DNA of 64,000 nucleotides from Prochlorococcus marinus XMU1402 (GTDB lineage Bacteria; Cyanobacteriota; Cyanobacteriia; PCC-6307; Cyanobiaceae): the NCBI RefSeq assembly GCF_017696205.1, contig NZ_JAAORD010000002.1:124001-188000 (forward strand). Reading direction: 5' to 3'. Below are positions 52,136-60,768 of the stretch, piece by piece. Numbering within the stretch: position 1 is the first letter of the stretch; each line of letters starts with the position of its first letter. A program made the position numbers and the translations under genes. The notes beneath the pieces were generated by a model. It did not search any database. It had not been told where the DNA came from and saw only the letters and a list, made by a program, of their open reading frames with translations.

Positions 52136-53227
52136 TTATTTATTGAGTCCAAGTCTTTCTCCTTCATAGCCTGATTTGATAAGTAATGATTCTGCCCAAT
52201 TTAAATTTTCTAGATACCACAAAACCGTTTTCTTAAGTCCATCATTAAAATTAATTTTAGGTAACCATCCTAATTCTTTTCTGATTTTAGTTGAGTCTAT
52301 AGCATACCTTTGATCATGTCCTGGACGATCAGTTACATTTTTAATCAAGTCATGGTATGAATAATTTGTTGGTTTGTATTCATTAAGTAAGTTACATATA
52401 TTATTAACTACTTCTTTGTTCGTTTTTTCATTATTTCCACCGATGCAATAAGTATGACCATATTCCCCAATTTCTAATATTTTAATTAACGCCTCTATAT
52501 GGTCATCAATAAAAAGCCAGTCACGAATATTTGATCCATCGCCGTACAAAGGTATGTACTCGCCTCTAAGAGCCTTAATTATAACTAATGGAATAAGTTT
52601 TTCAGGAAACTGCCATGGCCCGTAATTATTGCTGCAATTAGAAATAATTACTGGTAATCCATAGGTGTGATACCAAGCCTTTGCTAAATGATCGCTTGAA
52701 GCTTTACTAGCAGCATATGGGCTTCTTGGTTCATATCGTGATTGTTCTGAGAACATCCCTTCTTTTCCCAGTGAGCCAAACACTTCATCAGTACTGATAT
52801 GATAAAAACCAAAATTTCTTTTTCTTTCTTCAGGAAGAGATTCCCAGAAGGATGTTGATGCTCGAAGCAGGTTAAATGTTCCTACTACATTAGTATTTAC
52901 AAATTCTTTTGGCGAATCAATAGATCTATCAACATGGCTTTCAGCGGCTAAGTGAACAATGATATCTGGATTTGCATAACTTATTGTTTTTTGGGTTAGT
53001 TCATCATTTGATATGTCAGCCTGAATAAATTTATATCTTTCTTTTTTCTTTGGCTTATTGTCAAATAAACTATTAATTCTACTTAAGTCGCTAGAGTAAG
53101 TAATTTTATCTAGATTGAAAATTTCAAAAGAGGTTTCATCTAAAAGTTTTTTTATTAATGCGCTTCCAATGAACCCCGCTCCACCAGTTACAAGTATATT
53201 TTTTATTGGTTTATTCTTGAGTTTCAT
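52136..53227 (-). CDS. rmlB: dTDP-glucose 4,6-dehydratase (RmlB)
   Basis: 363 residues. The NAD loop ILVTGGAGFIGSALIKKL is at 11-28. STDEVFGSLGKEGMFSEQ bears the catalytic Thr-Asp-Glu, and YEPRSPYAASKASSDHL the YxxxK motif. ISNCSNNYGPWQFPEKLIPL and VTDRPGHDQRYAIDSTK are hallmark RmlB segments. It makes dTDP-4-keto-6-deoxyglucose from the RmlA product. rmlA lies just upstream; rmlC and rmlD are absent, while wecE is downstream. Confidence 0.96.
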   Translation of the reverse strand: MKLKNKPIKNILVTGGAGFIGSALIKKLLDETSFEIFNLDKITYSSDLSRINSLFDNKPKKKERYKFIQADISNDELTQKTISYANPDIIVHLAAESHVDRSIDSPKEFVNTNVVGTFNLLRASTSFWESLPEERKRNFGFYHISTDEVFGSLGKEGMFSEQSRYEPRSPYAASKASSDHLAKAWYHTYGLPVIISNCSNNYGPWQFPEKLIPLVIIKALRGEYIPLYGDGSNIRDWLFIDDHIEALIKILEIGEYGHTYCIGGNNEKTNKEVVNNICNLLNEYKPTNYSYHDLIKNVTDRPGHDQRYAIDSTKIRKELGWLPKINFNDGLKKTVLWYLENLNWAESLLIKSGYEGERLGLNK

Positions 53228-53276
53228 AAAAAGATAGATAGTTTTTAATTAGTAAATTAATATTTTATCCAATGTT

Positions 53277-54152
53277 CTAATCGGCTAATTTTAGTAAATA
53301 TTCCCCATAACCACTCTTAAATGATTTTCTTGCAAATTCTTTGAGTTGTTCATTATTTATCCATCCTTTACGCCAAGCAACTTCTTCTGGACAGCCTATC
53401 TTCAAACCTTGTCGATGTTGCATCGTTCTAATATAGCTTGATGCTTCGTGTATACCATCAAAAGTTCCAGTATCAAGCCAAGCCATACCTCTACCAAAAT
53501 TCTGTACATGAAGATCATCTTTCTCTAGATAAATTCTATTTAATTCAGTAATTTCTAATTCGCCTCTTTTAGAAGGTATTATTTCTTTTGCATATTCAAC
53601 AGCATTAGAATCATAAAAATATAAGCCAGTTATTGCAAAGTTACTTTTATGATCTGAAGGTTTTTCTATAATATTTATTACCTTAAACTTTTTATTGAAT
53701 TCAACTACTCCATAGCTTGATGGGTTATTTACCTGGTATGTGAAAATTGTGGCGCCATTTTTTTGTTTGTTGGCAAATTCTATTTTTTTCACTAAATCTT
53801 GCCCATGAAAAAAATTATCTCCAAGAATCAAGCATGTTGGAGATCCTTGGAGATAATCTTCTGCAATTAATAAAGCTTCTGCTATCCCATTAGGTTTAGG
53901 TTGTATTTTATATTCTAAATTCAGCCCCCAATCGTTACCATTTCCAAGTAATCTTTTAAATGATTGTAGATCCTCTTTACTAGTAATAATTAAAATATCT
54001 CTAATTTCTGCCAACATTAAAGTTGTAATTGGATAGTAGATTATTGGCTTGTCATAAAGAGGAATTAATTGTTTACTTATTCCATTTGTTATTGGGTTAA
54101 GTCTAGTCCCTTTCCCTCCAGCCAATATAATTCCTTTTCTTTTCGAGGACAT
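53277..54152 (-). CDS. rmlA: Glucose-1-phosphate thymidylyltransferase (RmlA)
   Basis: 291 residues, the standard RmlA length. The nucleotide loop GIILAGGKGTRLNPITNGIS is at 7-26, then KQLIPLYDKPIIYYPITTLM, LGDNFFHGQDL and the C-terminal WLDTGTFDGIHEASSYI. It couples glucose-1-phosphate with dTTP. It is 49 bases upstream of rmlB and 61 bases downstream of the phosphatase gene, in the leftward operon. Supplies dTDP-glucose for the Fuc4N-type sugar. Confidence 0.96.
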   Translation of the reverse strand: MSSKRKGIILAGGKGTRLNPITNGISKQLIPLYDKPIIYYPITTLMLAEIRDILIITSKEDLQSFKRLLGNGNDWGLNLEYKIQPKPNGIAEALLIAEDYLQGSPTCLILGDNFFHGQDLVKKIEFANKQKNGATIFTYQVNNPSSYGVVEFNKKFKVINIIEKPSDHKSNFAITGLYFYDSNAVEYAKEIIPSKRGELEITELNRIYLEKDDLHVQNFGRGMAWLDTGTFDGIHEASSYIRTMQHRQGLKIGCPEEVAWRKGWINNEQLKEFARKSFKSGYGEYLLKLAD

Positions 54153-54213
54153 CCAAATCCAAGGATAAACATAATTAATTTTAACTTATGAATGATTAAA
54201 CAACTATTTAAAG

Positions 54214-54681
54214 TTAATATTTTATCTCATGTAGCAATTCAAATTGTTCCGCTAATGGATTAGTACCTGGATGTATTTGCATCATATAATCCAATGATTG
54301 TTGAGGCTTTAAATTATGTTCTTTGATAAGCCATGCCATACAAACCAATGGTGATCTTTCCATTGCCGCAATACAATGTACAAAAATAGGTCCATTCTTT
54401 TTTAGTTCTGCTAAAAGACTTATTGCTTGATTCAATTCTTCAATAGAGGGGATTCGCCCACTTTTGTGATCAGGAAGAATAAATCGTTCGCAACGAAAAA
54501 GATCTCTCATTTGGGTTGGAAATTCAGCTTCATCTTCTCTGCAAAGACTTAATACTGAAACTATACCCTCATCCCTCATTTTCAAGAAATCTTGTTCATA
54601 TTTTGGAGCTCGTCCAATAGCTAATTCATTTACTAAAATCCAATCTATATTGAATGACCTTTGACTTTTAAACTTTTTCAT
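54214..54681 (-). CDS. Dual-specificity/tyrosine phosphatase-like protein
   Basis: 155 residues with the cysteine-phosphatase signature HCIAAMERS: Cys103 and Arg109 are in the CX5R spacing. A probable general acid Asp71 is in LPDHKSG. The fold is DSP/swiss-type rather than the low-molecular-weight Wzb type. It starts three bases after the Wzc kinase stop, so it is the likely partner that removes phosphate from Wzc tyrosines. That role is inferred from location; a different phosphosubstrate is possible. Confidence 0.82.
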   Translation of the reverse strand: MKKFKSQRSFNIDWILVNELAIGRAPKYEQDFLKMRDEGIVSVLSLCREDEAEFPTQMRDLFRCERFILPDHKSGRIPSIEELNQAISLLAELKKNGPIFVHCIAAMERSPLVCMAWLIKEHNLKPQQSLDYMMQIHPGTNPLAEQFELLHEIKY

Positions 54682-54684
54682 ATT

Positions 54685-57045
54685 CTATTTTTCTATCCAA
54701 GCTATTAATTTATTAAGCTGATGACTTGTTGATTTAATAACTCTATCAATTGAAACTTTTAACTTATTTTCTAATTTTGTTTCTTCTTTAAAGGAAGACA
54801 AATCTTCTGATTGATTGGAAGTGTCTGAGATTTCATTTTCTTGAGAAGGATTTACAGAAGCATAGTTTGCATAGTCTGCATAGGAATTACTTTCTTTATT
54901 GTATTTATCTTCATTCCTTGTATTGGTAATAACACCTAGAAGTTTCGACCCGGAATCATTTATTCTCATCAAAGCTTTTTTAGGGAGGTTTCTCTCAACT
55001 TTATTAATACTTACTAAAAGTATCATTCCATCAGTATTTTGAGATGTCAGAGCAGCATCTGCTATCAGCAATATAGGAGGGGTATCGTAAATAATTAAAT
55101 CAAATTCCCCTGATTCAGAAAGTTCTTTCATTACATTTTTAGCTCTATTTGAACTTAATAATCTAGTTGGATCAGGAGGATTAACTCCCGCGGTTAATAC
55201 CTTTAAATTATCCATTTTTGGCACACTTTGTATGGTGCCTAGAATATCTATTTCATCATCAATAATTAAATTAGAAAGACCTACAATATTATTCATTCCG
55301 AGCCTTTTATGGAGTTGAGGTTTTCTTAAATCTGCGTCAACCAATAGTACTCTTTGACCTATTTCACTTATCGTTTTAGCAAGGAGTATGTTGGTAAGTG
55401 ATTTTCCTTCAGATGGTATTGAACTTGTTACTACTATTGACTTTATTTTACCTTCAGTATTTAAAAATCTTATTGAAGTAAATATATTTCTAAATGCTTC
55501 CTGGTAAAAAAAACGTTGATAACGATCATTTGCGTCTATTTTTTGTAAGTCTTTAGTATTAAACAGTAACTCTTTTATTGAATTGGTTTGTTCATTAAAT
55601 ATTTCTGTATAAGGAATATGGCCCAAACTTGGAACTTTTATTTCTTCAAAAACCTCATCTACATTATGAAAAACATAATCTAATTTATCCCTAATTAATG
55701 CTGCAACTATTCCAGCTGAAATCCCTACGAAAAAACCAAGTATTAAGTTTTTTGGAATCGAAGGTTTAATTGGTCTTTTGCTCATTTCGGGAGGAACAAT
55801 GGTAGACCAAGGTGAGGTATTTTGAGCCATTTGCAATTGAAATCTTGATTTAGCCGCTCGCAATGCTTGTAAACTTTCTTCAGCGAATTGAACTTCTTGC
55901 TGTAAATTATTGTAATTCTTTATGATGTCAGGCTGAGTTCTAAAAATAGTTTCAAGCTCTACGATTCTCTTTTCTAAGTTAATTATTTTAGTTTCATTTA
56001 ATTCAATAGTGGCATCAACTGCTTTAAGCTGATTCTTTAAAATTAATGGTTTTATCTTTTCAATTTTTGCAAATAAACCTTTTACAATTTTTGAACTTGA
56101 TGTGTACTTAGTTTGTGCTTCTGAAAGAGCTGTAAGAACTTTATTAAATTCCTCTAACAGAGTTTGATCAATATTAAAGAAAACCAATGCTTGTGAGTCA
56201 TTACCTATTTGACCCTTTAATCCAAGAGCAATAATTTTTCCCTCCTTTATTACATTCTTAAGTTCAAACAATTCATTTCTTTTTGATTTTAAAACAAACA
56301 GTTGTTCCTCTAGTAAACGCTCTTGGTTCTTTAAGGTATCTCCTTTCAAAAAAGGTTTAATTATTAAGTTTTGCTCTCTAAAAGTCGCCAGTTTAGATTG
56401 AGCCTGCATCGATTTTTCTTTAAAAACAGGGGCTTGTGAATCTAGAAACTTAATACCATCTTCAATTTGTTTCTTTCTCTGGTCAAGTGAGCTTTTGATA
56501 TAAATTTGATTTAATTCATTCAGTATATTTTCACCTTCTCTAAAGTTTCCAATTTCAAGACTAACTGTAAGTAAACCCTTAGCTGCTTTTTTTTCTCTAG
56601 ATTCATTAGTGATTTTTATCATATTGGCAAGAGATTTACTTGAAATATCATATTTTTTAGTTAGGGGTTTTAGTAATATTGGATTTTTTAAAAACTCTAC
56701 TAAAGTTGGGAAATCAGATATAGAATTATTATTATTTGCAAGATCTTCAAATAAAGCTAACGAAGCATTTGATAAGTTATTATTACTAGTCTCATTAATA
56801 GGATCGCTTATTAAAATTGTAAAAGTTCCTTTATAAACAGGATTAAAAATTCTATTGTAAAAATTAAAGAAACCTGTAAGTACTAATATCGTTCCCGTTG
56901 TAACTGCAAATAATTTTTTTCTTCTAAAAATTGCTTGGTATATTTTTTTAATATCAATGCTATCTTCACTTTCTATTTTTTTAATTTCAGTCTCAAATTG
57001 TTTATTTAATTCGAAATTGGAATCTGATGAGGAGTTATTAGACAA
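54685..57045 (-). CDS. wzc: Polysaccharide co-polymerase / BY-type tyrosine autokinase (Wzc)
   Basis: 786 residues: N-terminal Wzz domain with TM near 49-67, a long coiled-coil periplasmic region, a second TM near 437-455, then a cytoplasmic kinase. Walker A is SSIPSEGKSLTNIL, Walker A' is LLVDADLRKPQLH, Walker B is IIYDTPPILLIAD. A short tyrosine cluster (Tyr715, 722, 725, 728) is followed by a ~58-residue polar tail, so the cluster is not at the extreme C-terminus. It controls chain length and export with Wza. It heads the leftward operon, divergent from wza across 175 bases. Confidence 0.93.
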   Translation of the reverse strand: MSNNSSSDSNFELNKQFETEIKKIESEDSIDIKKIYQAIFRRKKLFAVTTGTILVLTGFFNFYNRIFNPVYKGTFTILISDPINETSNNNLSNASLALFEDLANNNNSISDFPTLVEFLKNPILLKPLTKKYDISSKSLANMIKITNESREKKAAKGLLTVSLEIGNFREGENILNELNQIYIKSSLDQRKKQIEDGIKFLDSQAPVFKEKSMQAQSKLATFREQNLIIKPFLKGDTLKNQERLLEEQLFVLKSKRNELFELKNVIKEGKIIALGLKGQIGNDSQALVFFNIDQTLLEEFNKVLTALSEAQTKYTSSSKIVKGLFAKIEKIKPLILKNQLKAVDATIELNETKIINLEKRIVELETIFRTQPDIIKNYNNLQQEVQFAEESLQALRAAKSRFQLQMAQNTSPWSTIVPPEMSKRPIKPSIPKNLILGFFVGISAGIVAALIRDKLDYVFHNVDEVFEEIKVPSLGHIPYTEIFNEQTNSIKELLFNTKDLQKIDANDRYQRFFYQEAFRNIFTSIRFLNTEGKIKSIVVTSSIPSEGKSLTNILLAKTISEIGQRVLLVDADLRKPQLHKRLGMNNIVGLSNLIIDDEIDILGTIQSVPKMDNLKVLTAGVNPPDPTRLLSSNRAKNVMKELSESGEFDLIIYDTPPILLIADAALTSQNTDGMILLVSINKVERNLPKKALMRINDSGSKLLGVITNTRNEDKYNKESNSYADYANYASVNPSQENEISDTSNQSEDLSSFKEETKLENKLKVSIDRVIKSTSHQLNKLIAWIEK

Positions 57046-57174
57046 TTAATTAACCCTAGATGATGATGCGATAAACAAAATAGAGTGTTTACTTTTTTTT
57101 GCTCTTCAAGATAGTAGAAATATCTTTCTACAAGTTAAACATTTGTTTGAGCAAAAATACTTGCAAGTATATAT

Positions 57175-57180
57175 TATAAT
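57175..57180 (+). promoter_or_regulatory. Candidate -10 box for wza
   Basis: TATAAT lies 40 bases before the wza ATG in the 175-base divergent wzc-wza gap. A TTGAGC (57147-57152) sits too far for this -10 (22 bases), but is 17 bases from an overlapping TATATT (57170-57175). Either could be used. Confidence 0.35.
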
Positions 57181-57220
57181 TTAATAATGTTATTGTCCAA
57201 TTTGGCTTTTCAAGGAAAAT

Positions 57221-58303
57221 ATGAAGAAAAACTTAGAATGTGTAATTTTTTCACTGTTTTTTTCTTTTACAATTTTTGATGTAGCATCTCTTGCTGATGA
57301 AGTTAATTCTTCCAATCAATTTGCAAGCATCGATAATAAAATTCTTTTAGAAGATTCTTCTTTACAAATGGATTCTTATTTAATTGGTCCTGGAGATGTA
57401 ATAAGTTTAAATTTTTATAATAATTTAGAATTAAATAATCAATATGAAGTTTTAGCTAACGGTTCTCTTCATTTACCATTAGTTGGATCTATTGAAGTAA
57501 AAAATAAAACACTAAATCAAGCCACTAAATTAATAGAGTCCTCCTACGGAGAACATTTGTTAGCTCCAGAACTATATTTAACATTAAGCAAACGTAGATC
57601 ATTAAGTATTTCTCTTATTGGTGAAGTGTTAAGACCAGGACTTTATTCTTTCGCTCCAAAAGAATCATCATTGACTAATTCTGGAATGCCTACAGTTGTT
57701 GATGCAATTCAAAAAGCCGGGGGAATTACGCAATTTGCAGATATAGAAGATGTCGTCTTAACTAGACGGACCCCAAGCGACTCATTATCTAGAAAAAGAA
57801 CTTCTCTCAATTTATTAAACTTGATATTAAAAGGAGAACATTATCAAAATGTAATATTACATGATGGTGATGTAATTAAAATAAATAAAACTAAAAATCT
57901 CAAGTATGAAAATCTAGATATTGCAGTTGCGAATCTTTCACCTAAAAAAATAAATGTCACAATTCTTGGTGAAGTTAATAGTCCAGGTCCTATATCATTA
58001 AAAGCTAATACGCCGTTAGTAAAAGCAATTTATCAAGCTGGTGGTCCAAAAGTATTCAGTGCAAATTACAGTAATGTTGCATTAATTAGAACAAACCGCG
58101 ATGGAAGTTCATTCATTGAAAAATATAAGATTAATTTAAAGGAGAAATTATCTGCACTTAAAAATCCCCCTTTATCTGATGGAGATGTTGTGAAAGTATA
58201 TCCAAACTCACTTAAAAAAGTATCTGATGGATTATCAGTAGTAACTGATCCTTTAAGTAAAACTGTAACTGCAATTACAGTTTTTAAATATCTTACTGAT
58301 TGA
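57221..58303 (+). CDS. wza: Outer-membrane polysaccharide export protein (Wza family)
   Basis: 360 residues. A signal peptide (about 1-26, cleavage near ASLA/DEV) has no lipobox Cys, so it is probably not a lipoprotein. The export domain opens YLIGPGDVISLNFYNN (about 53-68). Two SLBB-like segments follow: ISLIGEVLRPGLYSF near 129-143 and VTILGEVNSPGPISL near 246-260. The protein ends soon after the second repeat, without the usual C-terminal amphipathic pore helix. It forms the outer-membrane channel with Wzc; the only rightward gene in the last 30 kb. Confidence 0.9.
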   Translation: MKKNLECVIFSLFFSFTIFDVASLADEVNSSNQFASIDNKILLEDSSLQMDSYLIGPGDVISLNFYNNLELNNQYEVLANGSLHLPLVGSIEVKNKTLNQATKLIESSYGEHLLAPELYLTLSKRRSLSISLIGEVLRPGLYSFAPKESSLTNSGMPTVVDAIQKAGGITQFADIEDVVLTRRTPSDSLSRKRTSLNLLNLILKGEHYQNVILHDGDVIKINKTKNLKYENLDIAVANLSPKKINVTILGEVNSPGPISLKANTPLVKAIYQAGGPKVFSANYSNVALIRTNRDGSSFIEKYKINLKEKLSALKNPPLSDGDVVKVYPNSLKKVSDGLSVVTDPLSKTVTAITVFKYLTD

Positions 58304-58452
58304 AAATAATAATTATTTAAATCTTAGAGATCTAATTTCTATCTAAAGAGAAATATTCGATAAGTTATGAGTCTTTGTAATTAAATAAAAAATTTTTCCT
58401 TTTTTAATTTTCACTCAAAGAATTTTATTATAAATTTAACTTTATATTCGTT

Positions 58453-59460
58453 CTAATTTAAATAATATTCCTTATACCAATTGCAAAAATTTCTAATACC
58501 TTGTTTTATGTCAGTCTTAGGTTTAAAACCTGTTAAGGAATATAGTAAATCATTATTAGCAAAAGTCTCTTTTACATCACCTGTCTGCATTGGTAAATAA
58601 TTTTTGGCTGCTACAACTCCCAAATTTATTTCAATTTCTTTTATGAAATCACTAAGATTTTTTACTTTAGAATTTCCTATATTAATCACTCTCCAAGGAG
58701 CCACAGAAGATAATGAATCTAGTTTTGATACTTTTTGATCTTTTTTGGGAATACATTTAATTAAGAGTGAGATTGCTTCAACTAAATCTGAAATATAAGT
58801 GAAGTCTCGCTTCATTTCACCATAGTTATAAATATCAATTGTTTTTTTCTCATGAATAGCTTTTACAAATTTAAATAATGCCATATCAGGCCTCCCCCAT
58901 GGACCATAAACAGTAAAAAATCTAAAGTTTGTGATGGGTAAATTATATATATGTGAGTAAGAATGAGATAAAATCTCACAAGATTTCTTTGTTGCAGCAT
59001 AAAAAGATATCTGATTTTCTGTTTTTTGAGTTTCTATAAAAGGCATATCAGTATTAGCCCCATAAACAGAAGAAGTAGATGCTAGTAATGTGTGCTTAAT
59101 TTTATTTTCTTTGATCAACTCTAAAATATTAAAAGTACCATTAATATTTGATTCTAAATATGATCTAGGATTTTGAATAGAATATCTTACCCCAGCTTGA
59201 GCTGCTAAATGAATAACGAAATCAGGACTATATTGTTCAAATACTTCTGATAATTTATCAAAATTTGTTATGTCTATTCTTACATCAACAAATTTTTCAT
59301 ATTTTAATAAAATATTTAATCTATCTAGTTTCAAATTTTGATCATAATAATCTGTTAGACAATCAACTCCAATCACAAAGAAATCTTTTCGTAAAAGTAA
59401 TTCACTTAAATGAAAACCAATAAATCCAGCTGAGCCCGTAACTAAAATTTTTTGATTCAT
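58453..59460 (-). CDS. UDP-glucuronate 4-epimerase (CapI/WbnF-type)
   Basis: 335 residues, extended short-chain dehydrogenase. The NAD loop KILVTGSAGFIGFHLSEL is at 4-21. VIGVDCLTDYYDQNLK is the opening typical of UDP-GlcA 4-epimerases. The catalytic segment is SSVYGANTDMPF then FYAATKKSCEIL, and VYGPWGRPDMALFKFVKAI is strongly diagnostic. It makes UDP-galacturonate from UDP-glucuronate. It starts one base before the downstream end of the neighbouring dehydrogenase gene. Substrate supply comes from the UDP-glucose dehydrogenase at 60769. Confidence 0.92.
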   Translation of the reverse strand: MNQKILVTGSAGFIGFHLSELLLRKDFFVIGVDCLTDYYDQNLKLDRLNILLKYEKFVDVRIDITNFDKLSEVFEQYSPDFVIHLAAQAGVRYSIQNPRSYLESNINGTFNILELIKENKIKHTLLASTSSVYGANTDMPFIETQKTENQISFYAATKKSCEILSHSYSHIYNLPITNFRFFTVYGPWGRPDMALFKFVKAIHEKKTIDIYNYGEMKRDFTYISDLVEAISLLIKCIPKKDQKVSKLDSLSSVAPWRVINIGNSKVKNLSDFIKEIEINLGVVAAKNYLPMQTGDVKETFANNDLLYSLTGFKPKTDIKQGIRNFCNWYKEYYLN

Positions 59461-59461
59461 A

Positions 59462-60727
59462 TTAAAGCCTTAAATCAGTTAAATTTGATGGATATATATT
59501 TTTTACATCAAAAATTATAGAATTTTCGATACAAATATCTCTTAAAATTTTAATATCAAATGATTTAAATTCTTCATGAGCTACTGCAATAATTATACCC
59601 AGATATCTTTTATCTTTTAACTCATTAATGAGATTTGATTTATTAGTAATTTTTATATTATTTTTGAATAACATTGGGTCATAAATATCAACTTCTAAAT
59701 TGTATTCTTCTAATATATTTACAATCTCGATTGCTTTAGAGTTTCTAATATCTTTACAATTCTCTTTAAAAGTTACTCCCATAACTAAAACTTTTTTAGA
59801 TTTTTGTAAAAGACTTTTCTTTACAGCTAATTTCACAAATTGGGACGCCACATAATAAGACATAGAATCGTTTATTTTTCTCCCGGCCAAAATCAGCTCA
59901 GGTTTATATCCGATTTCCATAGACTTATATGTAAGATAATATGGATCAATACCTATACAATGTCCGCCAACTAATCCAGGTTTAAAATCTAGAAAATTCC
60001 ATTTAGTACATGCAGCTTCTAAAATTTCTTTAGATGAAAGATTAAGCTTATTAAAAATAATTGAAAATTCATTTATCAAAGCTATATTAATATCTCTCTG
60101 AGTGTTCTCAATAACTTTAGCTGCTTCGGCAACTTCAATAGAACTGACCTTATAAGTTCCAGCACTAATGATTTTTTTATAAATTTGATCAACTATTAAA
60201 AGAGTTTCTGAATTACTGCCACTTGTTATTTTTATAATATCTTCAATTGTATGTTTTTTATCTCCAGGATTAATTCTCTCAGGAGAATAACCTACACCAA
60301 AGTGCTCATTAAGTTTCAAACCTGAAGTTTTTTCCAAAATTGGAACGCAAATTTCTCTCGTGGCACCTGGATAAACAGTTGATTCAAAAATTACAATATT
60401 ATTTTTTTTAAGGGATTTCCCAACCAGAGAACAAGCATGTCTTAAATTTTTTAAATCTGGCTGATAAACATTATCAACTGGAGTAGGAACCGTTACGATA
60501 AAAATATCAATTAATTTAAGATCCTCAATATGAGAACTATAAATTATACTTTTTGATTTAAGTATGTCTTTATCCTTTATCTCTCCAGTTCTATCTTTTC
60601 CATTTTTTAATTCTGAAATTCTTGATCGATCTATATCAAATCCAACTACATCATAAAATTGACTTAATTTAATTAAAAGCGGTAAACCAACATAACCCAA
60701 GCCAAAAACAGCAATTTTATACTTCAT
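59462..60727 (-). CDS. UDP-HexNAc 6-dehydrogenase (WbpO/TviB/WecC-like)
   Basis: 421 residues with the three-domain nucleotide-sugar dehydrogenase architecture. The NAD loop is AVFGLGYVGLPLLIKL (6-21). FESTVYPGATREICVPILE is typical of the TviB/WbpO branch. YSPERINPGDKKHTIEDIIK holds the substrate contacts. The catalytic Cys is in GLVGGHCIGIDPYYL (about residue 258). It oxidises UDP-GlcNAc or UDP-GalNAc to the uronic acid, a candidate target for the asparagine-synthase-like amidotransferase. It is adjacent to the epimerase gene. Confidence 0.9.
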   Translation of the reverse strand: MKYKIAVFGLGYVGLPLLIKLSQFYDVVGFDIDRSRISELKNGKDRTGEIKDKDILKSKSIIYSSHIEDLKLIDIFIVTVPTPVDNVYQPDLKNLRHACSLVGKSLKKNNIVIFESTVYPGATREICVPILEKTSGLKLNEHFGVGYSPERINPGDKKHTIEDIIKITSGSNSETLLIVDQIYKKIISAGTYKVSSIEVAEAAKVIENTQRDINIALINEFSIIFNKLNLSSKEILEAACTKWNFLDFKPGLVGGHCIGIDPYYLTYKSMEIGYKPELILAGRKINDSMSYYVASQFVKLAVKKSLLQKSKKVLVMGVTFKENCKDIRNSKAIEIVNILEEYNLEVDIYDPMLFKNNIKITNKSNLINELKDKRYLGIIIAVAHEEFKSFDIKILRDICIENSIIFDVKNIYPSNLTDLRL

Positions 60728-60768
60728 ACAATAATTCTTAAATTAAGCAATTTTCAACAAATATTCTT

